A stretch of 64,000 nt of DNA from Polynucleobacter victoriensis (GTDB lineage Bacteria > Pseudomonadota > Gammaproteobacteria > Burkholderiales > Burkholderiaceae), in contig NZ_FYEX01000001.1 in assembly GCF_900187875.1 (NCBI RefSeq), positions 620,001 through 684,000 of the forward strand. The letters run 5' to 3'. Position numbers and translations under genes: made by a program. The notes beneath the pieces were generated by a model that saw only the letters and a list, made by a program, of their open reading frames with translations, searched no databases and was not told where the DNA came from. Each line of letters begins with the position of its first letter. Within the stretch, counting starts at the first letter, position 1. This document shows positions 52,746 through 61,778 of the stretch, piece after piece.

Positions 52746-53610
52746 GTAGCGCTCGCCTCAATTCAAGAACAGTTTCAGGCAAGCGCGGACCAAAACCCAG
52801 CAATTGATTAGCATCAATAGATACAAATCGATGGTTTCTTACTGCTGCCACTGAACCTAAGGAACGATTTTCTAATAGTCCTTGCAAACCGCCTAAGATG
52901 TTCTCGCTTTGCTTTGTCATCAGGATAATGTCTGGATTAGCCTCAATAAATACTTCAACGTTTAATGGTTTGTATCCAACATAAGAGGTCATGGCATTTA
53001 TCCCGCCGGCATATTGAATCATTGCAGCTGCACCCGTATCTCGACCACTCACCAACAAACGAGATGCCTGATGTGATAGCAGAAATAGAACTTTAGGTGG
53101 ATGCTTAATCACCGGTTGATTCAGATATGCCGCACGCCAGGATTGATTTAAGCGCTGAATTAATTTTTCTTGGGAAACTATCGCCTTACCAATACTTGAT
53201 ATTTCTCTAACTCTTTTTATCAAGCCATTAAAGCTATATTCCGAATCCAGTATTTGAAAATTGATTTTTTTATTACTTTTTATTGCTCTAACAAATGCTG
53301 GCGGCCCCACGTCTTCAGTAGCCAATATATGAGTAGGACTCAAAGATAAAACTCCTTCTACGGATAGAGTTCTTGCATAACCTACGCTTGGGTATTTTCT
53401 AACTTCTAGCGGATAGTTAGATGTTGCATCAACTCCTACCAAATATTTTTGCAAGTTCAATTCATAAATAATTTCTGTGATCGCACCACCTAAAGAAACA
53501 ATTCTTATTGGGCGCTCTCGATTTTGATTGGCATAAGAAGGCTTAACTAGACTTAATAATCCTAACCCCAATAAACGCTTTGAAAAATTTCGACGGGTGG
53601 CGAGTATCAT
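52738..53610 (-). CDS. hmuT: heme-binding periplasmic protein
   Basis: HmuT carries heme across the periplasm to HmuUV. The 290-residue protein begins with a basic stretch and a signal sequence (RRNFSKRLLGLGLLSLV, with a twin-arginine-like RRNF). The mature part is a cluster A-2 binding protein, with RIVSLGGAITEIIYEL, VGVDATSNYPLEVRKYPSVGY and a LSPTHILATEDVGPP region; the Tyr in PSVGYAR is a candidate heme ligand. The ATG at 53610 overlaps the hmuR stop as ATGA. hmuU follows with an 8-bp overlap. Confidence 0.88.
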   Translation of the reverse strand: MILATRRNFSKRLLGLGLLSLVKPSYANQNRERPIRIVSLGGAITEIIYELNLQKYLVGVDATSNYPLEVRKYPSVGYARTLSVEGVLSLSPTHILATEDVGPPAFVRAIKSNKKINFQILDSEYSFNGLIKRVREISSIGKAIVSQEKLIQRLNQSWRAAYLNQPVIKHPPKVLFLLSHQASRLLVSGRDTGAAAMIQYAGGINAMTSYVGYKPLNVEVFIEANPDIILMTKQSENILGGLQGLLENRSLGSVAAVRNHRFVSIDANQLLGFGPRLPETVLELRRALLV

Positions 53611-55787
53611 AAGTCATACCTCAGCGTCACAGAAATGTTTCTTCCAGGACCTGTGTAGGCATCAAGAACTGGAGATGCAGCTTCTACACCCCTTACATCC
53701 GACCATCGCCAATATTTCTTATCGAATAAGTTACCAATACCCACATTTAGATTTAAATCTTTTCTAGGTTGCCAATTCGCCTTCAAATTAAATACTGAAT
53801 ATGCTGGAGCAACATATTGGGCAACTTGCATTCTCGTTTGCGTATCCGTTACCGTTCCCACATCCGATGGTTTTTTCGACCATGTATGCAGCCATTGACC
53901 GGTAATACCCCAGTTTTGACGTTGATAGCTCAAGCCTAAAGATGCTCGCATAGGCTGAATGGTGTCTATGGGTTGATTTTGACCCCCACTTGATGTGGCC
54001 TTCCCCTTTGAATAAACCCACCCAGAAGTTAGAGTCCAATGACGTTTAAACAAGGTCTCAAATCTGACATCCAAACCTTGAATTGTTGCCTGACTACGAT
54101 TTAGGTATTGATAAATCAATGGATCACCGGATCTTCCAGATCCACCAACTATCTGTTGCTCAATAAAATCTTTGTAATGATTACTGTAGCCAGCAATCGT
54201 ATATCGCGACTTCTGCCATTTACCCTTGATACCGACCTCAAGACTATTTGCTTTTTCTGATTGAAGATTTGGATTGCCGATACTGGTATAGCCATGCCTC
54301 AAATTGCTAAAACCATTATTAACTTGATCTTGTGTAGGCGCACGAAATCCTTTTGACCATGTTATGTATGGTTTTGCATAAGGTTGCAACTTCCACACTC
54401 CTGAGATGCTAGGAGATATAGCGGAATCATTCAAATTGACTATTGGCAAACTATAGCCAGCTTGAGATGACTTAAATTGATAATGATCTAATCGAATCCC
54501 TGGAATGACACTGAACTTATCTGTGTCTAACTCCAGTTGACCATATATGGCAAAAAGATTTCTTTGCGTATCAGGGAAATACTTCACCTGATCGTTGTAG
54601 TCACCTGTTCGTTTAACTGATTGGACAATTTTTGATTGTTGGATATCAAGTCCATATGTCCACTTTTGTAAGTTAATCCCCTCTTTGTAATTTACCCAAT
54701 GCGCATTCAATCCAAATGAATTGTCAGAAAGATTGTTATCTCTACTTCTATCAATCTGACGGTCTTCAATTGATAGCTGGTTAACTGCAGCCTTTTGTAA
54801 CCACAACTTGAATGAAGACTCATCTTCAAAACCAAATATGGTTTGATTAGTCACCAGATCTAAAGAGATGCGCTGGCGCTTTAGCCAATCTTTTGCTTGA
54901 TGATCAAAGACGCTAGATGTTCTAGCGGTATAGACATTCGTGTGACGATTTTTTGTAACATCCTCTAGAGTTAAAAGCATGTTTTGCTTAGGTCTGAACT
55001 GCCTTTCTAGCTTAGCCAACAGGTATCTTTGATTGTTATCTTCAGGATTTGGCTTTGTGCGAAGAGCATCAGGTGTATCTAGTTGACCTTGGTTACTCAT
55101 TTGAGAACTTGAGGTAAGTGATGAAACTAACAATGCATTCCAGTCAGAACCTTTCCTTGCCCAATGGATAGCACCAGTTGATGATTGATTAACTGAACGA
55201 TATCCAACTTTGATAGCGGCTGAACTATCTCCCCCTTTTAATAAATCATTAGCGGTGATCGTTTTAAAGTTCACTGCCCCAGCCAAGCCATCACTGCCAT
55301 ATTGTGTTGACGAAGGCCCCTTTAACACCTCTATCTGACCAATACCTTCCAACTCAACATAATCACCACGACCAACTGAAGCCGAGGAGTAATCAAATGA
55401 ATGAGGCATACGAATACCATCAATCATCATCAACACTCTATTACCCTCAAGACCTCTAATATTGATACTTTCTTGCCCAGTACGCCCCACTCCAGATGAA
55501 ACACCAAATCGTGCTGTTTGTGATCTCACTTCAATATCTAAATCTTCACTAAATAGCTCTTTGATATCTTTGCTATTTCTACGATTAATTTCATTGTTAT
55601 CAATTAGAACTACAGAGTGCGGCACATCAGTGATCAAACGATCCCCTTTAGTTGCAATGACCGAAATTGGTTCTAGAGAACTTAATTCTGCGTACAGGGC
55701 TTGATTGAAATTTGAAGCTGATGATGTGGCAGAAAATGAACTGCCCGCAATAATCACCAACCAATGAATGGTTTTACTCGAAGACAC
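53607..55787 (-). CDS. hmuR: TonB-dependent heme/hemoglobin receptor
   Basis: This 726-residue outer-membrane receptor takes up heme or hemoglobin using TonB energy. A signal-like N-terminus is followed by a TonB-box-like region (EPISVIATKGDR, about residues 37-48), the plug domain (RGLEGNRVLMMIDGIR, GPSSTQYGSDGLAGAV) and a beta-barrel ending in the usual aromatic strand (ISVTLRYDL). The FRAP motif near residue 482 and NPNL near 502, with a His between them (NLRHGY), mark heme receptors. The GTG start at 55787 has an AAAGG box. It heads the hmuRTUV operon below a Fur-like box. A heme-degrading partner gene (hmuS or hmuO) is not present nearby. Confidence 0.92.
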   Translation of the reverse strand: MSSSKTIHWLVIIAGSSFSATSSASNFNQALYAELSSLEPISVIATKGDRLITDVPHSVVLIDNNEINRRNSKDIKELFSEDLDIEVRSQTARFGVSSGVGRTGQESINIRGLEGNRVLMMIDGIRMPHSFDYSSASVGRGDYVELEGIGQIEVLKGPSSTQYGSDGLAGAVNFKTITANDLLKGGDSSAAIKVGYRSVNQSSTGAIHWARKGSDWNALLVSSLTSSSQMSNQGQLDTPDALRTKPNPEDNNQRYLLAKLERQFRPKQNMLLTLEDVTKNRHTNVYTARTSSVFDHQAKDWLKRQRISLDLVTNQTIFGFEDESSFKLWLQKAAVNQLSIEDRQIDRSRDNNLSDNSFGLNAHWVNYKEGINLQKWTYGLDIQQSKIVQSVKRTGDYNDQVKYFPDTQRNLFAIYGQLELDTDKFSVIPGIRLDHYQFKSSQAGYSLPIVNLNDSAISPSISGVWKLQPYAKPYITWSKGFRAPTQDQVNNGFSNLRHGYTSIGNPNLQSEKANSLEVGIKGKWQKSRYTIAGYSNHYKDFIEQQIVGGSGRSGDPLIYQYLNRSQATIQGLDVRFETLFKRHWTLTSGWVYSKGKATSSGGQNQPIDTIQPMRASLGLSYQRQNWGITGQWLHTWSKKPSDVGTVTDTQTRMQVAQYVAPAYSVFNLKANWQPRKDLNLNVGIGNLFDKKYWRWSDVRGVEAASPVLDAYTGPGRNISVTLRYDL

Positions 55788-55844
55788 AACAGCCTTTCAA
55801 TTTAATACACTGGCTGGCGACTAAACTGGCTTGCTTGTGTCAGA

Positions 55845-55862
55845 AATGCTTAATCAAGCATT
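55845..55862 (-). repeat. small hairpin in the hmuR leader
   Basis: AATGCTT and AAGCATT form a perfect 7-bp stem with a 4-base loop between the Fur-like box and the hmuR start. It may affect the message leader; no specific role is known. Confidence 0.35.
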
Positions 55863-55882
55863 GATGAAAACTTTATCACAGA

Positions 55883-55897
55883 TGAGAACTATTCTTA
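55883..55897. promoter_or_regulatory. Fur-like box upstream of the heme operon
   Basis: TGAGAAC-T-ATTCTTA fits the 7-1-7 Fur box pattern TGATAAT-n-ATTATCA at about 11 of 14 arm positions. It lies about 100 bp upstream of hmuR. A fur gene is in this window, so iron repression of hmuRTUV is likely but not shown. Confidence 0.6.
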
Positions 55898-56040
55898 TTA
55901 GAGTGGTTATTAAGATCATACGTCAGAAAGTTCCTACAAAACTTTCAGCATTTATTACCCTATTTTGTGCCGTTATTCCCATACAGATTCATATGAGTTT
56001 GCTATAGTCACTCTCATGTTCTTTGCTTTGGAAAGCATTC

Positions 56041-57318
56041 ATGGATTCTTGGCTTAATGATTGGCCGTGGTGGGCACAGTTAGCTGTAGTTATTTTGTTG
56101 CTTGCTATATCTGCATTTTTCTCTATCACAGAGACAAGCATGATGGCAGCCAATCGTCACAGAATTAGACACTTGGCCAATCGAGGTCATCGTGGCGCCA
56201 AGAACACACAAGACCTACTCGGCAAAACTGAGGAACTGCTATCTGTCATCTTGATTGGCAATAACGTCGTCAACACAATTGTTCCCGTCTTGCTAACAGC
56301 AATTGCCATTCATGCATTTGGCAATAATGGCTCTGTGTTATCAATTAGCACTGGTGTAACTGCAGTACTCATCATTATTTTTTGCGAGATCACACCTAAA
56401 GTGATTGGCGCTACTTACCCAGAAAGAATTTCAATCGTCACTAGCTGGATCATCAAACCCTTGATCGTGATCTTAAAGCCAGCGATGTTGTTAATTAATT
56501 TATTTGTTACCGGCTTATTAAAGATTTTTAGGGTAGATACCAAATCCAATAGCAACCAACAAATGACACCAGAGGAGCTACGCTCCGTGGTACTTGAGTC
56601 AACTCACTTTATTCCAAATAAGCACCGCAGCATTTTGGTCAATCTATTTAACTTAGAGAGTATTCAAGTTGACGATGTGATGACCCCTAGATCCAGAATG
56701 GAAGTTCTAGATTTTTCCAAACCAATTGATGATGTGATTCATCAGTTAGAAACTTGTTATCACAATAAGTTACCTGTATGCGATGAGGATTCTGACAAAA
56801 TCATCGGCATTCTTGCTGTTCGTAAAGCTTTGAGCTTATTAGGCGATGAAGAACTTGAGCACCAGAATTTCCGAGATTTATTGAGTGAACCATACTTCAT
56901 TCCTAGCGGAACACCCGTATTACAACAACTTCAATTCTTCCAAGAAAATCAGGAACGCATTGGCTTAGTTGTTGATGAGTACGGAATTGTTCAAGGTTTA
57001 GTAACAATTGAAGATATCCTTGAAGAGTTGATTGGCGAGTTCACCACATCACTCCCCGACTTAGCCATTAAAACAAAATGGTTAGCAGATGGCACCTACA
57101 TAGCTGATGGGTCATCAAGCTTAAGAGATTTGAATCGATTACTTGATTTGAATTTACCCACAGATGGGCCTAAGACATTAAACGGCTTATTGATTGAAAC
57201 TCTCGAAGATATTCCAGACAACAACGTTAGCGTCAAGATTGATGGGGTTGTAATGGAAATCATTCAGGTTGACGATCAAATTATCAAAACCGTTCGTATA
57301 TATCAACCGAATGCCTGA
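56041..57318 (+). CDS. CNNM/CorC-type membrane protein with CBS domains
   Basis: The 425-residue protein has an N-terminal membrane domain of the DUF21/CNNM type (about residues 10-180, with ISAFFSITETSMMAANRHR), a pair of CBS domains (VDDVMTPRSRMEVLD, GLVVDEYGIVQGLVTIEDILEE) and a C-terminal CorC_HlyC domain (about 345-425). Members act in magnesium or cobalt efflux or ion homeostasis; the old name hemolysin C is misleading. The ATG at 56041 has a GGAAAG box. Its end overlaps the pilB-like start by 8 bp. It was probably placed beside hmuR by the same event that split ispB from pilB, but that is inference. Confidence 0.9.
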   Translation: MDSWLNDWPWWAQLAVVILLLAISAFFSITETSMMAANRHRIRHLANRGHRGAKNTQDLLGKTEELLSVILIGNNVVNTIVPVLLTAIAIHAFGNNGSVLSISTGVTAVLIIIFCEITPKVIGATYPERISIVTSWIIKPLIVILKPAMLLINLFVTGLLKIFRVDTKSNSNQQMTPEELRSVVLESTHFIPNKHRSILVNLFNLESIQVDDVMTPRSRMEVLDFSKPIDDVIHQLETCYHNKLPVCDEDSDKIIGILAVRKALSLLGDEELEHQNFRDLLSEPYFIPSGTPVLQQLQFFQENQERIGLVVDEYGIVQGLVTIEDILEELIGEFTTSLPDLAIKTKWLADGTYIADGSSSLRDLNRLLDLNLPTDGPKTLNGLLIETLEDIPDNNVSVKIDGVVMEIIQVDDQIIKTVRIYQPNA

Positions 57319-58426
57319 GCAAGATGATGTCATTATTCATTTCTGGCAAAACGTTGTTAATCAATCTCTACAAACTAGAGCTAGTGACATTCACATTGAA
57401 CCAGAGAATGGCGTAAGTCACATACGCCTGCGTGTTGACGGCTACCTCAAACACCTCACCAGCTCACCCTGCAACTGGCACGAAAGAATTGCTAGTCGAA
57501 TAAAAATTCTTGCGCGTCTAGACATTGCTGAAAAACGACTGCCACAAGACGGTCAAATGTTGATTGGCTATCAACAAGACTCCCCAAACGTTGACTGTCG
57601 CATTTCCACACTACCAACTTTGCATGGCGAGAAAATTGTTCTTAGGATTTTGAATAAATCAGCTGATGATTTAAATCTAAATGTGCTTGGCTTTACAGAT
57701 AAGCAGTTATTAGATTTAAAGCACGCCTTATCGCGCTCTCAAGGTTTTATATTGGTGACCGGCCCTACTGGCAGCGGTAAGACACACACCTTATATAGCT
57801 GCTTAAAAGAATTGATGGATAACACCAAAAATCTGACTAGCATTGAGGATCCGATTGAGGTTCATCTAAAAGGCGTGAACCAAGTTCACATCAACGAAAA
57901 AGCGGGCTTAAGGTTCGATACAGCACTCAGAGCTCTTTTACGACAAGATCCTGATGTGATTATGGTTGGAGAAATTCGCGATTTAAAAACAGCTGAAGTA
58001 GCCTTTCAGGCAGCTGAAACTGGCCACCTAGTCCTAGCGACCTTGCATGCTAATGATGCCCCTAGCGCTTTATGGCGTTTAAAGCAACTTGGAATTAGCC
58101 CAGATCAACTAGCTAATAATTTAATTTGTATTACAGCGCAACGACTAGTTAGATTGTTTTGCCATCACTGCGCAGGAAAATTAACCGCAGAGAATAACCA
58201 GTCATGTCATGTTTGCGATGGCACAGGCTATAAAGGTCGAACAGGTATACATCAAGTGCTTCCAATTAATCATGATCTTCGCATCATGATTGAATCAGGC
58301 GCGACACTAACAGCCATCAATAACTACTGTCACGCAAATCAAATTATTAGCCTGCAAGACAGCGCTCAGTTATTAGTTGAAAGGGGTATTACTAGTGCGG
58401 CAGAAGCCATGAGATATGCCGCATGA
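57311..58426 (+). CDS. pilB: short PilB/GspE-type pilus assembly ATPase
   Basis: PilB-type ATPases drive type IV pilus extension or type II secretion. The protein has 371 residues, with the N2-like ASDIHIEPENG start, Walker A GPTGSGKT at 151-158, the Asp box and Walker B region LLRQDPDVIMVGEIRDLKTAE, the His box TGHLVLATLHANDA, and a zinc-binding set of CHHC and CHVC pairs near 285-305. The N1 domain of about 150 or more residues in standard PilB (about 560 residues) is missing. Start at the ATG 57311 overlaps the CorC-type gene by 8 bp, and pilC follows with 4 bp overlap. No pilin gene is nearby. Confidence 0.9.
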   Translation: MPEQDDVIIHFWQNVVNQSLQTRASDIHIEPENGVSHIRLRVDGYLKHLTSSPCNWHERIASRIKILARLDIAEKRLPQDGQMLIGYQQDSPNVDCRISTLPTLHGEKIVLRILNKSADDLNLNVLGFTDKQLLDLKHALSRSQGFILVTGPTGSGKTHTLYSCLKELMDNTKNLTSIEDPIEVHLKGVNQVHINEKAGLRFDTALRALLRQDPDVIMVGEIRDLKTAEVAFQAAETGHLVLATLHANDAPSALWRLKQLGISPDQLANNLICITAQRLVRLFCHHCAGKLTAENNQSCHVCDGTGYKGRTGIHQVLPINHDLRIMIESGATLTAINNYCHANQIISLQDSAQLLVERGITSAAEAMRYAA

Positions 58427-59436
58427 AACAATTAAACCTAGCAGAACAACTAATTATCAGTAAGCAATTTTCAACATTGCTTGACGCAGGCCTACCGCTA
58501 CTTGATGCCATTAATCTCATGCAGATGTCTGATATTGCCAATGAGTTGAAAAAGGGCCACTCTTTGTCTCAGTCATTTATGCAGTTAGGTTTTGATATGT
58601 TCTGTATTGGGCTAATACACACCGGTGAAATGAGTGGATCATTAACCAATAGCTTTAAACAAATTGAGACCTACCTCAATAAAAAAATTGAGATAAATCG
58701 CAAAGTTAAAAAAGCACTCCATTACCCTACAATCGTTTTACTAATCTCATGCGCCATACTTTGGGCGATGCTTATATGGGTCATACCAAGCTTTGAGCAA
58801 ATGTTTGCTAATTTTCAAGCAGAATTACCAACACCAACCTTAATTTTGATTGCCTCATCCCATTGGTTTAAAGAATTTTGGATGCCAATGGGCTTAGCGG
58901 TAATTTTTTCACTATTTATATTTTTTCAGATATGGCAGAGATATTTACCGTTTCAAAAGAAAATTGATTTCTTATTATGTCGACTACCAATTGCGGGCCC
59001 AATCAGAAAGGCTTCTTTGCTAACCCAATGGAGCAAAAACATTTCAACCTTGCTAGCTAGCGGTATGCCAATCTTAGATTCGATTAGACAGACTGCCTTA
59101 ATATCAAACGACTGGGTCACATTTCAATTATGCTCAGATGTAGATGGCTTATTAAGTCAGGGGTGGTCTCTTAGCGACTCTTTAGCGAAACTCAAAGCCA
59201 CAGGCTATTTTTTAAATAAGGCTCAGTTACAACTAATTAATGTTGGCGAGTCATCAGGTCAACTCTGCTCAATGTTAGATCTCATATCGAATCAGGCATC
59301 ATGCCAATTAGATGAGTTGGTTGACGGCTTAACTCAAAGCTTAGAGCCCATACTAATGATCATCATGGGATTGATTATTGGCACCTTGGTTATTTCTCTA
59401 TACTTACCCATCTTTCAAATGGGGCAAATTCTTTGA
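58423..59436 (+). CDS. pilC: PilC/GspF-type pilus assembly membrane protein
   Basis: This 337-residue inner-membrane platform protein has two T2SSF domains, each followed by membrane helices: the first starts FSTLLDAGLPLLDAINLM (about residues 16-33), the second NISTLLASGMPILDSIRQT (about 206-224). Helices lie near 103-123, 148-166 and 307-330. It is shorter than typical PilC (about 400 residues), lacking the N-terminal stretch. Start ATG at 58423 overlaps pilB by 4 bp, and pilD begins inside its last codons. It would join PilB and the pilus at the inner membrane. Confidence 0.9.
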   Translation: MKQLNLAEQLIISKQFSTLLDAGLPLLDAINLMQMSDIANELKKGHSLSQSFMQLGFDMFCIGLIHTGEMSGSLTNSFKQIETYLNKKIEINRKVKKALHYPTIVLLISCAILWAMLIWVIPSFEQMFANFQAELPTPTLILIASSHWFKEFWMPMGLAVIFSLFIFFQIWQRYLPFQKKIDFLLCRLPIAGPIRKASLLTQWSKNISTLLASGMPILDSIRQTALISNDWVTFQLCSDVDGLLSQGWSLSDSLAKLKATGYFLNKAQLQLINVGESSGQLCSMLDLISNQASCQLDELVDGLTQSLEPILMIIMGLIIGTLVISLYLPIFQMGQIL

Positions 59437-59921
59437 TAGAAATAATTTCTGTGATTGTTTTGGTAGTCCTGCTAGTAGCTTTAGCATGGATTGATTTCAA
59501 AACATTCCAGTTACCTGATCCACTAACTATTTCTCTTGCTGCTTATGGGTTAATAGCAAATGGCATACTGGGATTAGGTTGGACAGATACACCATCAGCA
59601 CTAATAGGCTGTGTGAGTGGCTATCTAAGCCTATATTTATTGAACTTGGCTTATATAAAAATTAAAAAAATGCATGGTATTGGCATGGGTGATGCCAAAC
59701 TACTCGCCGGCTTAGGCGCATGCTTTGGCTGGCAAAGCTTGCCATATATTTTAATCATCGCATCAATAACTGGTTTACTAGGTGGCTATATATGGCTTAA
59801 AGTTCATCAACAAGACTCATCTCATGTTTTTCCATTTGGACCATTTATTGCACTCGGTGGCATCATCACATTGATATGGCTAATACTCAACGCACCCCTG
59901 AACCACTTAAGCATGTACTAA
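59433..59921 (+). CDS. pilD: prepilin peptidase reduced to the protease domain
   Basis: Prepilin peptidases cut the leader from pilins at the inner membrane and usually also methylate the new N-terminus. This 162-residue protein is only the A24 protease domain, with about five or six helices and the two catalytic aspartates in WIDFKT (Asp21) and GMGD (Asp87). The cytoplasmic N-terminal domain with zinc Cys pairs, which usually does the methylation (about 100 residues), is absent. The TTG start at 59433 has a GGGG box and overlaps the pilC stop. The last 46 bp overlap coaE. Confidence 0.88.
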   Translation: MIEIISVIVLVVLLVALAWIDFKTFQLPDPLTISLAAYGLIANGILGLGWTDTPSALIGCVSGYLSLYLLNLAYIKIKKMHGIGMGDAKLLAGLGACFGWQSLPYILIIASITGLLGGYIWLKVHQQDSSHVFPFGPFIALGGIITLIWLILNAPLNHLSMY

Positions 59922-60535
59922 GAGTTGGCTTAACCGGTGGCATTGGCTGTGGGAAAAATGCCGTTGCAGCCCACTTGGAAAGTATGGGTGCACTGGTTAT
60001 CGATACGGATCTAATTGCTCATCAGATAACTGGGCGGGATGGTCTTGCCATGCCAGCCATCAAAACCTCATTTGGTGATGAGTTTTTGCTTCCTGATGGA
60101 TCATTAGATAGAGGCAAAATGCGGGCCCTAGTTTTTAGTGACCCAAAAGCTAAATTAGCCCTAGAGCACATTACCCACCCATTAATTCATCAAAAATCAC
60201 AAGAAATCGCATCGGAGGGTATTAAAAAACAGCCCCCTTATGTTGTCTTTATGGTCCCATTATTGATTGAGTCGGGTCAGTGGATTAACCAAATACCAGC
60301 AAAAATAGACTATGTAGTGGTAGTAGACTGTAGCGAAGAACTACAGATTTCCAGGGTACAAGCCAGAAATCAGTTGCCTGTAGAAACCATTCAGAAGATT
60401 ATTGCCAGCCAAGCCACTCGGCACGAGCGAATTAGCGTGGCTGACTACGTGATAGAAAACAACGGCACACTAGGGGAACTCGAGGTGGAGTCTAAGCGCC
60501 TGCACCAGATACTTTTAAGACAGAAAAGTCACTAA
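59876..60535 (+). CDS. coaE: dephospho-CoA kinase with unusual P-loop
   Basis: CoaE does the last step of coenzyme A synthesis, adding phosphate to dephospho-CoA. The 219-residue protein has the P-loop GLTGGIGCGKN at about residues 18-28, DTDLIAHQIT, SLDRGKMRALVF and HPLI motifs. The P-loop ends GKN where almost all members have GKS or GKT; the Ser/Thr normally binds the Mg of ATP. Otherwise the chain looks intact. The start ATG at 59876 lies 46 bp inside pilD, and no later start precedes the P-loop. The order pilD-coaE-zapD is common in betaproteobacteria. Confidence 0.93.
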   Translation: MANTQRTPEPLKHVLRVGLTGGIGCGKNAVAAHLESMGALVIDTDLIAHQITGRDGLAMPAIKTSFGDEFLLPDGSLDRGKMRALVFSDPKAKLALEHITHPLIHQKSQEIASEGIKKQPPYVVFMVPLLIESGQWINQIPAKIDYVVVVDCSEELQISRVQARNQLPVETIQKIIASQATRHERISVADYVIENNGTLGELEVESKRLHQILLRQKSH

Positions 60536-60588
60536 AAACACTCTTTTTTTGCCAAAAATCACAGATTTTCAGTCTAGAATATAACTCT

Positions 60589-61338
60589 GTGATTATTTAT
60601 GAATACCCCTTCAACGAACTTGTTCGCAGTCTATTAAGACTGGAGTATCTGTTCGACCGTTTTGAATACTTTGTCGAAAAAGATGACGCTCGTGATCAAC
60701 ATCAAGCGATTGCTATTCTTTTCGATTTAGGTGAAATCACAGCACGCGCAGATTTGAAATCAAGCTTAATGAAAGAACTTGATCGCCAAAGAAATAGTTT
60801 GATGTCATTAAAAACTGCGGCGCAAATTAATCAAGATGTTTTATCCAAGACCCTCAATGATATGGATGGAATCTGGGGCAAGATTAACCAGACTGGTAAA
60901 ACAAACGCACAAATTCTTGAAAGCGAGTGGCTCAACCTCATTCGCTCACGCTTAAGTATTCCAGGTGGCACAAGCCCAGTAGATTTGCCAGCCTATTTTG
61001 CTTGGCAATACACGCCTGCCGATCAACGTCGCCAAAGTCTTAAAAACTACGTTGCACCATTATTAGCATGGAAAGATGCTAGCCAAATGTTCTTGAAGCT
61101 TCTAAGAAGCTCAGGCAAGGCTGAGAGCATGGTGGCTACAAATGGAGCGTATCAGCAAATGTTGTCTGGCAAAACATATCAACTAATGCGTGTTGGCATT
61201 GAGAACCCTGCCTTGATTCCAGAAATTAGCGCCAACAAATATATGCTGTGGACTCGCTTCATGACATGTGATGGCGAAACAAAGCCACGCCCTATTGGTG
61301 AAGATGTTAGCTTTCAGCTATCACTTTGCAACTTCTAA
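60589..61338 (+). CDS. zapD: cell division protein ZapD
   Basis: ZapD crosslinks FtsZ filaments at the division ring. The 249-residue protein matches the DUF1342/ZapD family: YEYPFNELVRSLLRLEYLFDR at the N-terminus (split by helices), HHQAIAILFDL-like RDQHQAIAILFDLGEI, and a C-terminal beta domain with YMLWTRFMTCDGE. A GTG start at 60589 is used; no earlier start gives the family N-terminus. It follows coaE by 53 bp and meets mutT tail-to-tail with an 18-bp overlap. Gene order agrees with relatives. Confidence 0.95.
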   Translation: MIIYEYPFNELVRSLLRLEYLFDRFEYFVEKDDARDQHQAIAILFDLGEITARADLKSSLMKELDRQRNSLMSLKTAAQINQDVLSKTLNDMDGIWGKINQTGKTNAQILESEWLNLIRSRLSIPGGTSPVDLPAYFAWQYTPADQRRQSLKNYVAPLLAWKDASQMFLKLLRSSGKAESMVATNGAYQQMLSGKTYQLMRVGIENPALIPEISANKYMLWTRFMTCDGETKPRPIGEDVSFQLSLCNF

Positions 61339-61773
61339 AAAAGCATTTAACTTTTCTAAAATTGGTAAGGTTGCGGGCAGAATTGGCTCAAGACTAGGCT
61401 TAGCAATATCTTTTTTAAAAATCCAAGATAGTGCTTGATTTTCCAGTCCCTTTGGCTCGCCCACCCAAGAACTCACCAAACAAATATGTAAACGCACATA
61501 TGCATGAGGGTAATCATGTTCAATGACCAAGAATTCACTCGCATCATTGATGGACACATTAATCTCTTCCTGAAGTTCTCGCTGTAGGGCTTGCAACAGG
61601 GTCTCACCAATTTCAATCTTGCCCCCAGGAAACTCCCAATAGCCTGCATAAGGCTTTCCTTCAGGTCTTTGGCCAAGCAAAATGGACTGATCTGGTTTGA
61701 TTAGGATGCCAACAGCCACCTCAACAATAGGTCGACCACTTGCAGTTACTTCCGGATGGGATGATGACGGCAT
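61321..61773 (-). CDS. mutT: MutT-like 8-oxo-dGTP diphosphatase (Nudix)
   Basis: MutT cleans oxidised guanine nucleotides from the pool to prevent mutations. From the ATG at 61773 the protein is 150 residues, with VEVAVGILIKPDQSILLGQRPEG and a Nudix box GGKIEIGETLLQA followed by RELQEEINV (about residues 38-60). The last Gly of the usual EExGU ending is Asn here. The start lies 5 bp after the stop of the DUF815 gene, so it is translationally coupled. A longer reading frame into that gene is not supported. Confidence 0.9.
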   Translation of the reverse strand: MPSSSHPEVTASGRPIVEVAVGILIKPDQSILLGQRPEGKPYAGYWEFPGGKIEIGETLLQALQRELQEEINVSINDASEFLVIEHDYPHAYVRLHICLVSSWVGEPKGLENQALSWIFKKDIAKPSLEPILPATLPILEKLNAFLEVAK

Positions 61774-61778
61774 ATGCC

